This document shows, in pieces, positions 12,736 through 31,931 of a stretch of 64,000 nucleotides of DNA; the first letter of the stretch is position 1; every line of letters begins with the position of its first letter. The notes under the pieces are model-generated. The model worked only from the letters and a program-made list of their open reading frames with translations. It had not been told where the DNA came from and ran no database searches. This DNA is from Polytrichum commune (Eukaryota; Streptophyta; Polytrichopsida; Polytrichales; Polytrichaceae): positions 1,056,001 through 1,120,000 of the forward strand of contig OX485809.1 of the NCBI GenBank assembly GCA_950295325.1, in the 5' to 3' direction. A program made the translations under genes and the position numbers.

Positions 12736-12965
12736 AGGGCCGCTTCATACTATGGCCGTCCAAATCAAGAGGCCGTGGAATTGAGTGGCCAAACTTTGTT
12801 AAGAGTCCAAAGAAATGAGTTGAAAATAACCAATAAAATATAGTAATTGTAGTTTGAACTTTGGCCTTAGTGTGAAGGGTCGAGAGGCCAGACTCTTGGT
12901 TTCTTGCAATCTCACTGGTGGAAATCAACGGCCTCGTGACCTCCGGCCATAGTGTGAAGCGCCCT
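12736..12965. mobile_element. Miniature inverted-repeat transposon, family A, copy 1
   Basis: The ends GGGCCGCTTCATACTATGG and CCATAGTGTGAAGCGCCC are inverted repeats; the flanks are TAA and TTAA. The element is about 230 bp and has no ORF of note. A second, rearranged copy sits upstream of KARI at 39599-40073 in the opposite orientation. Confidence 0.8.
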
Positions 12966-15900
12966 TAAAACGACATCCTCTAGTTACGCTCGCTTTCTCT
13001 CGATGAAAGCTCTTTTGACTAGATGTGCTTCGGAGTCTTCAATGCCTTCATCAATTTGAGATGCAAGCTACAGAATAAACTCCAAGTAGGATTTGCCTGA
13101 GGATTGTGTACATCTGAGATTACTGGGGAATCGACTTCGCAGTTGTGCACCGAAAAGTAGAAGCTTCGACATCCTCTCTCCGAGCTCAATCCTGCAACTC
13201 CCCACCTGAATGACAAGGCCCTTCAACTTGTTTGATGACAAATACAACACGCATGATGCAACTATACATTGCATTGTGGATGATTGAAGGTATAGTTCTA
13301 GCTACGAGAATTTAACTTGAAGCTTAGATGGTTGTTGTGAAGTTCCAAGACTCGGGACCTCCGTAGTTGGCGATAAAACTTAGTCCGTTGGAGAATTTTT
13401 AGATAATCTCGCATTTGGGGCCAAGATAACTAAAAGTGAGCCTGACCACTCACAACAATTCATTTTTATGCACTTAGTGGAACCAAAAAACCACAGCCAG
13501 TTTTTAGCTACAGAGCATTGGTTCGGTGAAAGTGGATTGCAAATGGCGGTCTTAAACTAGCTAGTTAGGCATGCCACCTAGGCTCGGAGTTATCTAACAA
13601 CACATGTGTGGAACCATGGTATTTGTGGTAAATTATTAGCCTAAAAGCTGGTGGCTAGAGTCAAGTGGGAAGGGAATATAAGGTAAGTAGTCAAATCTAT
13701 TATAACCTTTTTTTTAACATAACATTTTCATATACATACAAATGAAAATATTTTTTCTTTCATTCCCTAAAAAACATTGAACCTAAAATAGAATGAGCAC
13801 ATCTCTAAGGTATGCACAGGAGAACCTATTATGGTTGGTTTCAACATTTCAATATATTTTGCATGACTTGAGAGTAAAATAGAAACATGTGTACAAGATG
13901 CATATTTAAATTTCAAAATTAATAAGTATGTATTTAGATAATATAATGTATGTTTTATAAAAATTGTGGATATAAGTTGGACCACATTAAACGTTATACA
14001 TAATAAACATAATGTGGTGTCAAAACGAGTTGTTACGTTGATGCCATGTCAATCTCCCACATTTTAAGAGCGTCAATATCCTTATTGACATAAGGGGCAT
14101 CAACCCTACTAGGTTATGGATTACGTGAAAAAATTTATTTACATATCATAAATTAATTCAAAGTTTGTCTTCAAATTTATATTAAAATTTAGAGTTGTTT
14201 GGAATTTGGCATTTTTCACTAATAATTTTTTTGTTTGAACTACCCATCATAAATTTCAACTTGGACTAGATTCACCTTGTGAAGGCGATCAAAATGCACC
14301 TTCAGAACTTCCAAATTGACCAAGATATGACCAAAAAAATCAACTTTAAACAAGTTGGGTTTAGGTCAAGCACTCATTTTTCACTAATAATTTTTTTGTT
14401 TGAGTTGCACATCATAAATTTCCACTTGTAGTAGATATTTTCTTCACCATCTCATTAAAATTTAAAAACATAATCATACGACTCATTTGTGCTCACCTAC
14501 GATGCAATTTAATAAAATAATACATATGTGGATTAAAATCCCACCTGCACTAATTGGTACGGGACACTAACAAACGGTTCATGTTAGCAAGGGTTAAATT
14601 GGTTTAGCCAATGAGGGTCATTGGATGTAACTTGTGTTGATGGGAATTGTTCACTGATGGCGCGCACCAGTAACTGTGGGTGAACTATAAGCTCTTTTCG
14701 AAGGGAAACCTTAGATTATAGACATTATTCTTATAAGATTTGTCCTAGTGCTTACAATCTTAGTAATTTCAATATTTGTGTTTGATCTTTCACTTAGTAG
14801 TATTCTAATAGTGATCTAAATGTTTTGAGGTTTGCGAAAGTAAATTGAAGCGCCACAAAATTCCACGATTTGATTTTGGTTTATATTGGTATATTCCAAA
14901 ATAATGTTCATTGTAGAATTCATCCACCATTTTAATGTGTCATGATAAGATCCAAATAAGATTTTATGGTTTCTCCATATTATGGAGTTCATTAAGTGAG
15001 TGGGCTCCATATACCAAGAAACATGAATAATCAATAACATGTCAAGATTTTTGTGAATTTCAAATAATTTCACAAAAAATGATTATTTTTATTTTTTATT
15101 GACATTATGTTTGATTAGTTTCTAAACATAAAATATATTCATTTATGAATGGGGTAAACAAATTCATATTTATATTCTCACTATTGGTACGTAGAATTCA
15201 CATCTGATTAGATCATCTTTATATCATAATGTCTTTTAGGTTATCTATGTGTTTCCTACTTTTCAAAATATAATGTCAAAGCATTTTTTTTAAAATATCG
15301 ATTTCTTTTCTTTTCTTTTGGTGACTTTGTAGTGTTTGGCCCTATAACACAATGACTAATTATTTACAAAATTGTTTTGAAAAATACATGGATTATGGTA
15401 TTTCCATTAAAAAATGTATTCTATCTTTGTGGTCTCATTTGAAAAACTAATATGCATGATTAATAAATCCTAAATCAATGGTTAAACTACACGCTTGGGT
15501 TGTTGGGTATTATTCTTACAAGCATTCATCTTTATTATTGAAGTAAGAACAAAAAAAATAATCATGCAAATCACTAGTTTTGTTTAAATGATGAGTTTGG
15601 ATTAAAGTCATTGACAATTCATTATGAGACACACAATTAATTTTTATCAATGCTATTTATCATAAATATACCAAATCTGCATATCAGTTATAAAGTATAA
15701 TATTTTATTGAAGGATGCAGTTGAAAACAACAACATTTATTGGTTTTCAAGACATGTTTTTACATAATAATCGCTAATAACTTGTAATTTTTATTTTTAT
15801 TTTAAAGAATGTCCTTAAAAGGTGTGTGACAAGGTCTTAGTTCCTTAGATGTGTTAAAGGAATGTCATGATAATGTAGTTGGAGAGCATTTTGTTATAAT

Positions 15901-17660
15901 GTATTTTATGTCTATAATATACAATGTGACATGTGTCAACAAATAGGTGGACTTACAACATGCCCACATTAAGGAGTGAGTTTCCACCTTATAGGAGTTT
16001 AATATGTCTTATATGCAGTGAAGTGAATAGGTGAAATTGCAATACATTACATCCAATGAGGATATTATGAGTGGGATTAAAAATCTTATTGATAGTAGTA
16101 ATTTTTGAAAAGAGATGAACTTTTCCTATTGAGAAGGATTTCTCCTGTTGCAAAGGAGGAGCAATTAACCCTAGTATGGACAAGCTAACTTCAGCAATGC
16201 CCCTTACCCCTACTCTAGGTTTATTATATTATATATGCTTGTCTATTGAGCTCATAGCCAACCTTCCAACCAATGATCAATTTCCTTCTATTAGTTTTGA
16301 ATCCTCAAATGGCGTTTCTCTACGAAGAATAATTATTGGGATTTTTTCATGTACATATACTTATTAAAAATATAAATAATCTAGATGATCTCTCAAAGAA
16401 GTAGCTAAAATTATTCATAAGCCACTCCACCACTCTAGGGAACCAACCAGTTTGAAATCAACTTGATGTACTTTTAGTCCCATTAGCCTTTTCGCTCTCT
16501 GGACTCTAAAATCAATTTCAATTTCACAAGGAGTGCTAATTGTGTCATTTTTGTTTCAAGTTTGGTACGTGTATCACCAAGATGATTATTTGTCATTGAT
16601 ATTTTGATGAAATTTAATGACAAAATTTGATATTCATTAAGAAATGGTTTCTTCACTTTACACAAATTCATAAATTCATAAATATTTATTTAAGGGTCCA
16701 CATCTTTAGAATGTACATTATCTTTTATTAAGGGAGAAAAAAACTCTTGGTGACATTGATGATCAAAATAGAAGCAATGATTTGTATTCAAGGGCATCCA
16801 TATTGTGTATAACACAAAGGTAGTCAACCCTGGAGGGGGGGGGGGGGCACTAGTGGTATTTTAGAAAGGACATGCGATACAATATAAGAAAATTAATATT
16901 CACTCGAAGTAAAAATTTGAATAATTATATATAAAATATAAGGGGGCGAATAAATGTTGGAAACCAATTATAAAAAATAAATAAAAATACCATGCAATAT
17001 AACATGTGTAAGGGACCACATTTTGCTTCATCAAAGAAGATGGAGAGTTCAATTTTATTCCATGAAAGTTTCTCTTGAACTAGTTTATTTTGAACTCCAT
17101 TATGTTCGAATGTTGACATGAAGGAGTATATTTGAGACAATATTTGATGTTTGAAGTTCTTTTGTAAATGTTGTACGAATTCTTGCTATCTTGCAAATGT
17201 TGGACAATAGTGTTTCTTAACACACTAAATTTTAAGGTTGCACTCTACTTGCATTCTCCATTACAATCTTGTTGGTATAATTAAAATCCATTATGTTTTC
17301 TTTGTTGTACCACAACAATGCAATCATGATGTTAAAATGTCAATTCACAATGCACCCCCCTCCCCCTCGGCTTAAAATTAAAGGCTATTAGAAATTTGTA
17401 AGAAAAATAGGGTATCTAATATTGAATGCATTCTAGATTTATAATTACCAATAGGGTATTAAAATTTTAAGCTCAATAGACTTTTTCTACTTTAAGGACT
17501 CCTTATATATATTTTTATCTCCCTTGAAAATAAGTGGTTTTTGTAGGTGTCTCCAAAAAATTACTATGAGTGCCCCCCCCCCCACCTGCGGGTGTTCAAC
17601 CAATTTAAAAAGCTCACTTACAAAATAAGATATTTGACACAATTAGTTTTGAAAGAGAAT
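12966..17660. other. AT-rich intergenic DNA, no gene seen
   Basis: I find no ORF with recognisable coding character here on either strand. There are homopolymer tracts (poly-G near 16838, poly-C near 17573), and a diverged local duplication around TTTTTCACTAATAATTTTTTTG at about 14210 and 14380. The composition is AT-rich and gene-free. Confidence 0.6.
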
Positions 17661-17667
17661 ATTTAGC

Positions 17668-18061
17668 TCAACTAGGTACACATTTTTATGCATGGAGAGG
17701 CCATAAGGCAGTTGCACCTACTTCTCATAGGATACGAAACAAGCAATTGGTGTGAGATGAATAGCAAATCCAAATCGTGCATGTAGCCACTATCCTCATA
17801 GTTTTCAGAACTCATATGAACGAATATCCTATTCATTGTCAAAGTGAAGAATCTCATGATTATTAAATGATCATGTAGGCTCCCCCAATTCTGTTGACTA
17901 TGGCGTCTAAAATGGTTAACACAATTAGAGAATGTAGTCCAATGTCTTTTCAACACATGTCGTTTTTTTGGTCCCTTCTTAGATTCACACCCAACCATAT
18001 ACCACTCAAATATAGGTGTCCATTTAAGATCAAACATTGAATTAGGCACATCTACCTTATG
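17668..18061. mobile_element. Dispersed repeat with TAAGGTAGATG-type ends, copy upstream of RID1
   Basis: About 390 bp, recognised by ACTCAAATATAGGTG, CATTGTCAAAGTGAAGA, AAATGATCATGTAGG and the end CATCTACCTTA. Other full or partial copies lie near 22780-22990, 25245-25660, 27545-27850, 46580-46905 and 63770-63885. The 27545 copy begins TAAGGTAGATG, the inverse of this end, so the family probably has short terminal inverted repeats and is a non-autonomous DNA transposon. Confidence 0.6.
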
Positions 18062-18092
18062 GGGCTTTTTAGACGCTTAGGGGTTTAAGAGT

Positions 18093-18114
18093 TAAACCCT
18101 AAACCCTAATCCTA
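18093..18114 (+). promoter_or_regulatory. Telo-box (AAACCCTA repeats) upstream of RID1
   Basis: Two and a half AAACCCTA units lie about 280 bp upstream of the RID1 start codon. In plants such interstitial telomere motifs (telo-boxes) are common in promoters and leaders of translation and growth-related genes. Function here is inferred from position only. Confidence 0.5.
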
Positions 18115-18391
18115 ATTGCATGAGAGGACTCGTAGCAAAGAAGTATGGAAAGCTTAATGAAGTTCCTGGGTCTTCCACCGAAGATACGAACTACGAGGAC
18201 ACGCTCGTCATTTGCATCTGGCAAACGAAGCAGAGTAATGTCCTAAAAAAATTATACTCTTAGGGTTTGCACATTGCGTCTGAACAGAAACTCAAACTCC
18301 AAATTCACTGCAAAAATCACAATCTTCCACGATTGACAAGATTATCAGGAACCTTGCACGTTGAGCGACAGAGCTGTCGAGGATCAACTCA

Positions 18392-25121
<6,730 letters not shown>

Positions 25122-26961
25122 CTGTCAGAGTTGTTGCTGACTTGTGCCACATGATTTAGTACCTTGACACATGCCAATTTTGTCATGGTAGAATTTCAGC
25201 AGATGCTGGGAAGACAAGTGTGTGATTAGTGGATGTTAAAAGGTGTTACTTCTGATGTATCTGTTCTTGGCAAGATAAGTGGGCCTAATTCAGTTACTTA
25301 TCTCAAATGGGCACCTATATTTGAGTGGCGTGTGGTTAGGTGTGGATCCAAGTATGGGTACCAAAAAGATGTGTTTAAGAGAAATTGGACTATGTGCATT
25401 AAATTTGGTGACCATTCTAGGCTCAATAGTTAACAAAATTGGGTGAACTTATATGATCATTTAATGAGAAAGAGAATCTTTACTTTGACAGTGAATAAGT
25501 TATTCATGAGCTCTGAAAACTCTGAGGAGAATGGCTGCTGGCACAACTTGGATTTGCTAATCACCTTCATCACCTTCACTACCGTAATGTCATAATTCAT
25601 GCCTTACAAGAAGTGGATCCAGTGCTAAAAAGAGTCCATTTAAGACCCATTTAGCATAAAGCATTACCAATAGCATCAAAATGCTCTTTTAGAACCCAGT
25701 GGTTGGAATTGCATCGTTAGGCCAACAATTATAAGGCACAACTGAAATTTCATGTTTTTAATATTTGGAAGATAAAGAGGGAGAGGGAACTGTGCCTTTA
25801 TAGAAGGCCTTCCCGTAGCATAAAGGCATGTCATCAATATAGGCTTTCATCATTCACATCCCGAGGAAGGGATAATGTGGCCTTTTCACATGTGGAAGTC
25901 AACTATATATGGCATCAAAATGGAGACATTTGGTTGATTCATTTGTGCGGTCGCCTATTGGAACATGTGCGTCAAATAACTCCCATTTGAGAATAGAGTT
26001 ATATGTAAAGTAAAGCAGATGAAACCATGGGTTTAGTCCCGAACCTTGAGTTTACGAGAATCAACACAAAGTCACTCAAGTTTTCTTATTGCTTAAAATT
26101 ATCAGACACAAAGAGTTATGTTGGGTTATTGAAAATTGGTTTTCTAACTTTTCCTACTAGGATGGGTGGGCCAAGCTACCCTTGGATAGGTCGATATGGG
26201 ATCTAAGAGAGTGGGTTCCATGCGCATACCTTATTTTACATCTTGAGATTCTCTCAAGATTTTAGAGTTGGAAAGAAGAGATCTCAAAAGCTTCACCCTA
26301 CTTTCAAAATATGCTCCGATATGCAATGAGCTCTTAATAGGGAGGTTTTTTCAGAGAGACATCACTTGAAGTCCTCAATATAATTTGCCCGCCACAAGAA
26401 CCAACAAGGGTAGGCCATTGTCACTACAAGAAGTGGAGTTCGATGGTTGATTCTTAATTCTTCACATCGTACTAAAAGCATGTACCATATAATTCACGCA
26501 CAAGTTCAATATGAGCTTTGTATTTCATTTCTATATTCTTGGATTGACATCTTGGATTCGAACCAGCCCTTCAATTAAAAGGCTGAAACTTGAGAGCCCT
26601 TCAAAATGAAACTCATATGAGGGCTTCAATCTTGAACAATGGTTTGGCCCCTCTTCGAAGAACTATATGGATAACTTCAACCTTGAACGCTTTGTCTCCC
26701 TCGTCGTGGCACCTGAAAAAACATAGAAATCGGAAAACCGTAAATAATCATGACAACTTACGGAGGAGGATGAAAAGCGTGCCATCATAGGTGCCTACAC
26801 CTTTAGTACCTCGTACAAAAACATGCCATCAATGTTGATCATAGTACAATGCCCAACATGGATGACACAAGATATGGATAAGTTGGGCAAGGTGGTTGTA
26901 GTAAAAGGGCCTTAAATGGATACTTTATAGCTTCACAGATACCCACTTCTCGTAGGACATG
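25122..26961. other. Gene-free DNA downstream of RID1
   Basis: Holds a nearly full copy of the TAAGGTAGATG-type repeat (25245-25660, with GGCACCTATATTTGAGTGG and CTTACAAGAAGTGGATCC) and an inverted copy (26035-26345) of the repeat in RID1 introns 6 and 8. No gene seen. Confidence 0.6.
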
Positions 26962-27531
26962 AGGGCCGTTTTACACCATGGACCATAAAGTCGGACCATG
27001 AAAAGATGGCATTTTTTCATGGTCCAACTTGATGGTCCAACTTTCATGGGTCCAATTTTTATTTTTAAATCAATTTACAAAGCATTTGGGCCTTTATCTA
27101 GGTGTAAATCGAATGTGGATCGAGAGGAATGACCATGCATCAAAAAGTAAATGTGTTGATTTCTTTTAATATATGTCCAAAATGGGCAGTTTTGAGAAGA
27201 AAAAAAACTAAAGTTTGATCATTCTATTGTCTTCTCTTCCCCAAAAAAAATTCATTCAAAATATATTATAATAGTATTTCTTTGCCATGGACCCCTACCT
27301 TTTTCTACCAAGGCACCTCTTTTGCCTCTCCCACCACAAAACCCATTGGACCATGTCAGTGGATAACGTAGGCCTTAGAATATGTCTTTTGGGGACCTCG
27401 AACTCCATGGTCACTCTGACATATTTTCCTTGGTGTAAACCGAAGTGGTCCCGGGACAAATTCAACAACCAATCACAAATCTTACATGACCTTGGGACGA
27501 CTTCATGATCCATGATGTAAACAACCCCTGA
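26962..27531. mobile_element. Miniature inverted-repeat transposon, family B, copy 1
   Basis: The ends AGGGCCGTTTTACACCATGG and CCATGATGTAAACAACCCCT are imperfect inverted repeats around about 570 bp. A second copy at 53594-54218 matches through most of its length, including GGACCATGTCAGTGGATAA and TATGTCTTTTGGGGA. No transposase is visible, so it is non-autonomous. Confidence 0.8.
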
Positions 27532-27544
27532 GACATGCAATTAG

Positions 27545-27850
27545 TAAGGTAGATGGATCTTAGATGGGTACTCTTTTCCATCTAGCCAACTTCTCCTATG
27601 ATATGAAACACATGATTAGTACAAGATGGTTCACAAATCTAAACCAAGGTCGTAGCCACTTTCCTCGTGGTTTTTGGAACTCATATAAATATCTAATTCG
27701 TTATCAAAGTGAATATTTTGGTGCTCATTAGTTGGTCATATAGGTACTCCCAGTTTTGTTGACTATTGAACTTAGAATGGTTATTGTATTTTGAGCATAC
27801 AATTCAATCTCTTTTCAACACGTGCCTTTTCGGTATCCATTCAAATTGAG
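27545..27850. mobile_element. TAAGGTAGATG-type repeat, further copy
   Basis: Starts TAAGGTAGATGGATCTTAG and contains CACATGATTAGTACAAGATGG and the ATATTTTGGTGCTCATTAG region parallel to the copy at 17668-18061. It directly follows the family B element. Confidence 0.55.
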
Positions 27851-28644
27851 TTAGTAGGTTCCATGGACCAAAACCAAAGTTTAAAGAGCTTGGGCACCAA
27901 CACATTCCCTAACCTTGTAGAGCTTCAATGTCCCAACCTTAATTCTTCTTCTTATTGTTGAGAAAAGAAATGCAAGTTGTTATGTATTAAATGGCCAATC
28001 CCATATAGAAATTTCTAGAAAGGTTGTCCCAAGCTCCAATTCTTCTCGGGTGAGGTTGTGGCTATGATCAAGGGCGATGATAACCCAAATGAATGGATCT
28101 CATCCAATGTTGGAAGAGTGCTCCAAGATGACTCCCCCACCTCCACATACTCACTAAGATGCTCAAACATAAGTTTCCAATTAAGAAGATGGACTCATAT
28201 GAGCCCCACCCACCTTATGTGTTAATGTTTAGTGACCCAAGACATACATTAGGTAAGCTAAAGGCCAAGTCCCAAGTTGTCAACTAGTCCCAACATGGAG
28301 GCAAAGTCCGAACTTTTGATTAAAATATGGTTTACATATGTGTGTGTGTATTTTTTCTTTTTCTTTTTCTTTCCCTAGATCTTTATTATTTTATGTAAAA
28401 TATCTCAAAACTTGTGTTGTGAGTTGGGTCTAGCTTTTTGCTCAACCCAACTCTCAACACAAGTCTTAAGCCTCACCTCCCAAAACTGATGTCATGTATC
28501 CATGTCATACTTGACACTTTGGACTTGGGACTTGTGTAAATTGGTAAGTCCCAACTTCCATGCTCTTAATGATTGAGATTGCACATATTGACCCCAACTC
28601 AAGACTCAAGATCTTGTGTGAACATGCCCTTACTAAGAAGTGGG

Positions 28645-28960
28645 TTTACAGCAGAGCCCAACATTTTCCTTTCTAATTGCACCCATACCCAGACCATGCC
28701 CATCAGCAACGACCTATGCCCACCCATGCCCACCCATGCCCACACATAGCATGACATGTGCCCACCCATACCCACCCATGCCCACCCATGCTATTCAAAT
28801 TGCGCCCATGTATTCAAAAATTATGTAATGTGTATTGTGTAATTATGCCCCACCCATGCCCACCCATGCCTGCCCATGAACAATAATATTGCACCCATGC
28901 CCACCCAAAACCCATGGGCATGGGTGGGTATGGGCGCCCGATGTAGGGCTCTGGTTTACA
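28645..28960. repeat. CCCACCCATG minisatellite with inverted flanks
   Basis: About fifteen diverged CCCACCCATG-type units lie between 28680 and 28935, most on one strand. The last block flips to the opposite orientation (CCCATGGGCATGGGTGGG). The ends carry AGAGCCCAACA and TGTAGGGCTCT with TTTACAG on each side, so the array may have grown inside a small inverted-repeat transposon. Confidence 0.6.
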
Positions 28961-29987
28961 GTAGGTATCGGCCTTGTTTTTATATTTCTTTTTTGTCAGA
29001 ATCTTGGACTCCGTGCTTCTCATTGGTGCAATTTCTGAAATTGGCCCCAACCATGTTACAACAAGGGTGATGCCAATTTTTCCAAAGGGTTTTATTATTC
29101 ATAATAAACATGATCTGACATGGTCCAAGCTTGAGCAAAGGAACGCAACATTCTAGGAAGGCTAATTCTTGAGACCAATGCCAAATTTATGTGTGTGTGT
29201 GTATGTGTGTATATATATGTATATATAAAACTAATATAACATATAAACATATAAACATTATATATATATGTCCTAAACATATACATTTTTGAAGTGTTTT
29301 AGGCCATTTGATTGATTGGAAATCTAAACGATTTCCTCCCTTTTTTCTCTCCCTTCATCATTTATGCAACAACCTCTTTGTTCTTGACTTCAAGGCCACG
29401 AGACATGGGAGAATTTGGCCCTTGTCATAATCCTATTCCAAGGAATGATTGGGACGACCTCAAGACCAAATAGGGGCTGAAATCTCATTGAATCGACCCC
29501 AAGAAAAATTGGTCTTGACCTCAAGTGTTAACCAACCTTTACTTTTAAAGATTCAAAGCCATTTAAAAAGTGATACATAGTAGACATACCTATTTCTAAT
29601 CCCCCCCCAAGTCTTAATACGGTAGATAGAGTCTCCCAAAACTATGAAGTTCCACACATGTGGCCGTCACATTTAGCGTGATGGAAAAAAGTAAGTTAAA
29701 AGTGCACGGATTTGGGTTCCTTGATAAGGCCACTAATTGCACTCAAGTTTCCATATCCTGCTATTAAAAAAAAAGTCGACCTATAATGTGAATATGGGTT
29801 GGTAGAGAATCTTGCCTTTGAAATTTTAAAGTGTTTTCAAAACTTGAAAATCTAAAAAATGTGACTATTTTATCAAATGCTATGACATCAATTTCCAGGC
29901 ATGTGAAGAATCACCCCAATAATATCACACGTGTACTACACTTATGCGAAATTGCTTAAGTTAATGGAAATAGGTCTGTGTACTCTA
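28961..29987. other. Gene-free AT-rich DNA with (GT)n/(AT)n run
   Basis: A GT/AT microsatellite lies at about 29190-29230, followed by ATATAAACAT repeats. Nothing coding seen up to the retroelement. Confidence 0.6.
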
Positions 29988-30379
29988 TGTCACGGTATGC
30001 GGCGTCGACGGCCGCATCTTATCCGTTGGGTTTCATCCATCTAGATTTGGATGGATGAATCTAGATGTGAAGAGGAAGGCTCCTAAGTGAGGAGCCTCCT
30101 CCTTGGCTTGGCATTCTTGCCAAGTCAAGTCTTGTGAGTTAGTGTGTGGAGAGAGCTTGTGTGAGGTGTAGATTGCATGATTTTGCAATAAATCTTGAGT
30201 TCTTCTTCCCCTACTTACACTCTTGGATTCTCCCTTGGTGGAGTGAGAGATAGCTTGATTAGTTGTGTGCATTTGAAGAGAGATTTAGAGCTATTGTGAG
30301 TGTTCTACTCTCTTCCTTCTCACTTGGCAAGAATGCTTCATTTCTTTATTTTGTTCTCTTTTCTTCTTGATTCTTGACA
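29988..30379 (+). repeat. Candidate 5' LTR
   Basis: Starts TGTCACGG and may end TTGACA at 30379, giving TGTCA..TGACA inverted tips as in many gypsy LTRs. It holds a palindrome around CATCTAGATTTGGATGGATG and a T-rich 3' part. There is no second copy downstream to prove it, so this is a guess from structure. Confidence 0.35.
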
Positions 30380-31931
30380 TTTAACACGCAAGGAGGCGCG
30401 TGGGGGCAAGGAGCGACGAAATTCCAGAGTTTTGGAGCGGAGAAAGCCGCGGATTATTGAAGCAACAAGAAGAAATAGGTGTTCTTGTGAAGTTTAGACA
30501 TCACTTTGAATTGTGGTGAGAATCCCTTGAATTTTCCACGGAATTTCGTATTATTTTGCTCAAATTCAAGCTTGAATTCGAGACATTGATCTTGGAGAAT
30601 GGAGTTGTGATTCTAGAGAGAAGATTGGAATAAAAAACACACATTAAAAAAAATAAAAAATGAGGCAGTCTGCCTCCCTCTGTTGTCTGCCCCTGTACCG
30701 GCCCTGCCTGCCTAAGCTGTCTGTCACTATGCCGACCTTCGGCGGCTGCCTGCGGCAGCTATCGTCCCTCGGTGGCTGTTTGCGTCATCTGTCGGTTCCC
30801 TGCGGTTGCCTGCAGCAGCTACCTGCCTGCTAGCTTACGTGCCTGCTGTTGTACCTGCCTGCCAGGGTACAACTACATTAACTAAATCCCCCCCTTCAGT
30901 TGGGGTGGATTAAATCAATCCAGGGAATCGGGTTGATTTTTGGGCATAAGGGGTCGAGGCTGCCTCCCCGATCGGGGAGCTTGTTGGGCATAATTGGTTG
31001 GGACCCAAGTGTTTGCAAGTCCAACCGGTTATATTTTATTTTTGTTTTATTTTTTGTTTTGTTTTTATTTTGTGTTTTAATTAATTAATTAAAACCAGAT
31101 TTTTTAAATTTAATAATTAAAAACCGGATTTTTTATTTTAATTAATTAATTAGTTACTTTAGATTCCTACAACTTCTAATCCTTTGTCTTCTCTCTAAGA
31201 GGTTAATTTCTTGGGCTCATTAATCAAGGATACAAGGAAAAAAACTTAAGCTCTTATGAAGTATTAAACATACTTGGGATTTCTTTTAGGGGTTGTGTTA
31301 TACAAAATTTCCGAGAGAAATGTCATTGGCAATTGGGTGGCATGTAGAATTTCCGTTCGGCCTAAAATAAATTATTATTAAGGTCGAATTGTGTTTGTCA
31401 ACACATATTCCCGACATTATTGTGAGGAGGGATTCTTAGGTTGTAGTGGGAAGATGAGAGATGTGCATATGTAGCATTTCCTTTTCTTAAGCAACAGGGG
31501 TTCTTCATTTTGACCACCAACCGCAGGCGGGTGCCGGTTGGTCGCGGTCGTTTTCAATTTTTGCTTAAATGTTGTTTGGGGAAGAGGATCCAGTGCTGAA
31601 AATTGCATTGTTTTCTGTCTTTTGTTTTGGTACCTTCCCCCGTGGCGGGTTGTATTGCTGGCAGTTGTCGGCATTGCCCCATTTTGTGTTGTTATAGATT
31701 GTGATAGGGTAGTGTGGAGGTGAGGTCGGATTAATGACCGACGGGACCTTTGTTTGTGCACCAAGTGGGCGGTGCTTGTTTTCACTTGTGGTGAGGCTGG
31801 GTTAATGACCAGCAGACCATAAGTTTTGGTGGTGGTTGTAGGTGCAGGTTGCCTTTGACCATTTTTCTCTTTGTACCTGGATACTAATTCATTTTGGGTT
31901 GTTGATTCGGTGACCATCCCATTGTGGGTTT

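Noticed and set aside
31417-31917. 166-codon open frame on the minus strand in the retroelement leader
   Set aside because: Thr/Gln/Lys-rich low complexity with no domain; it opposes the element's leader and stops before Gag. Most likely chance.
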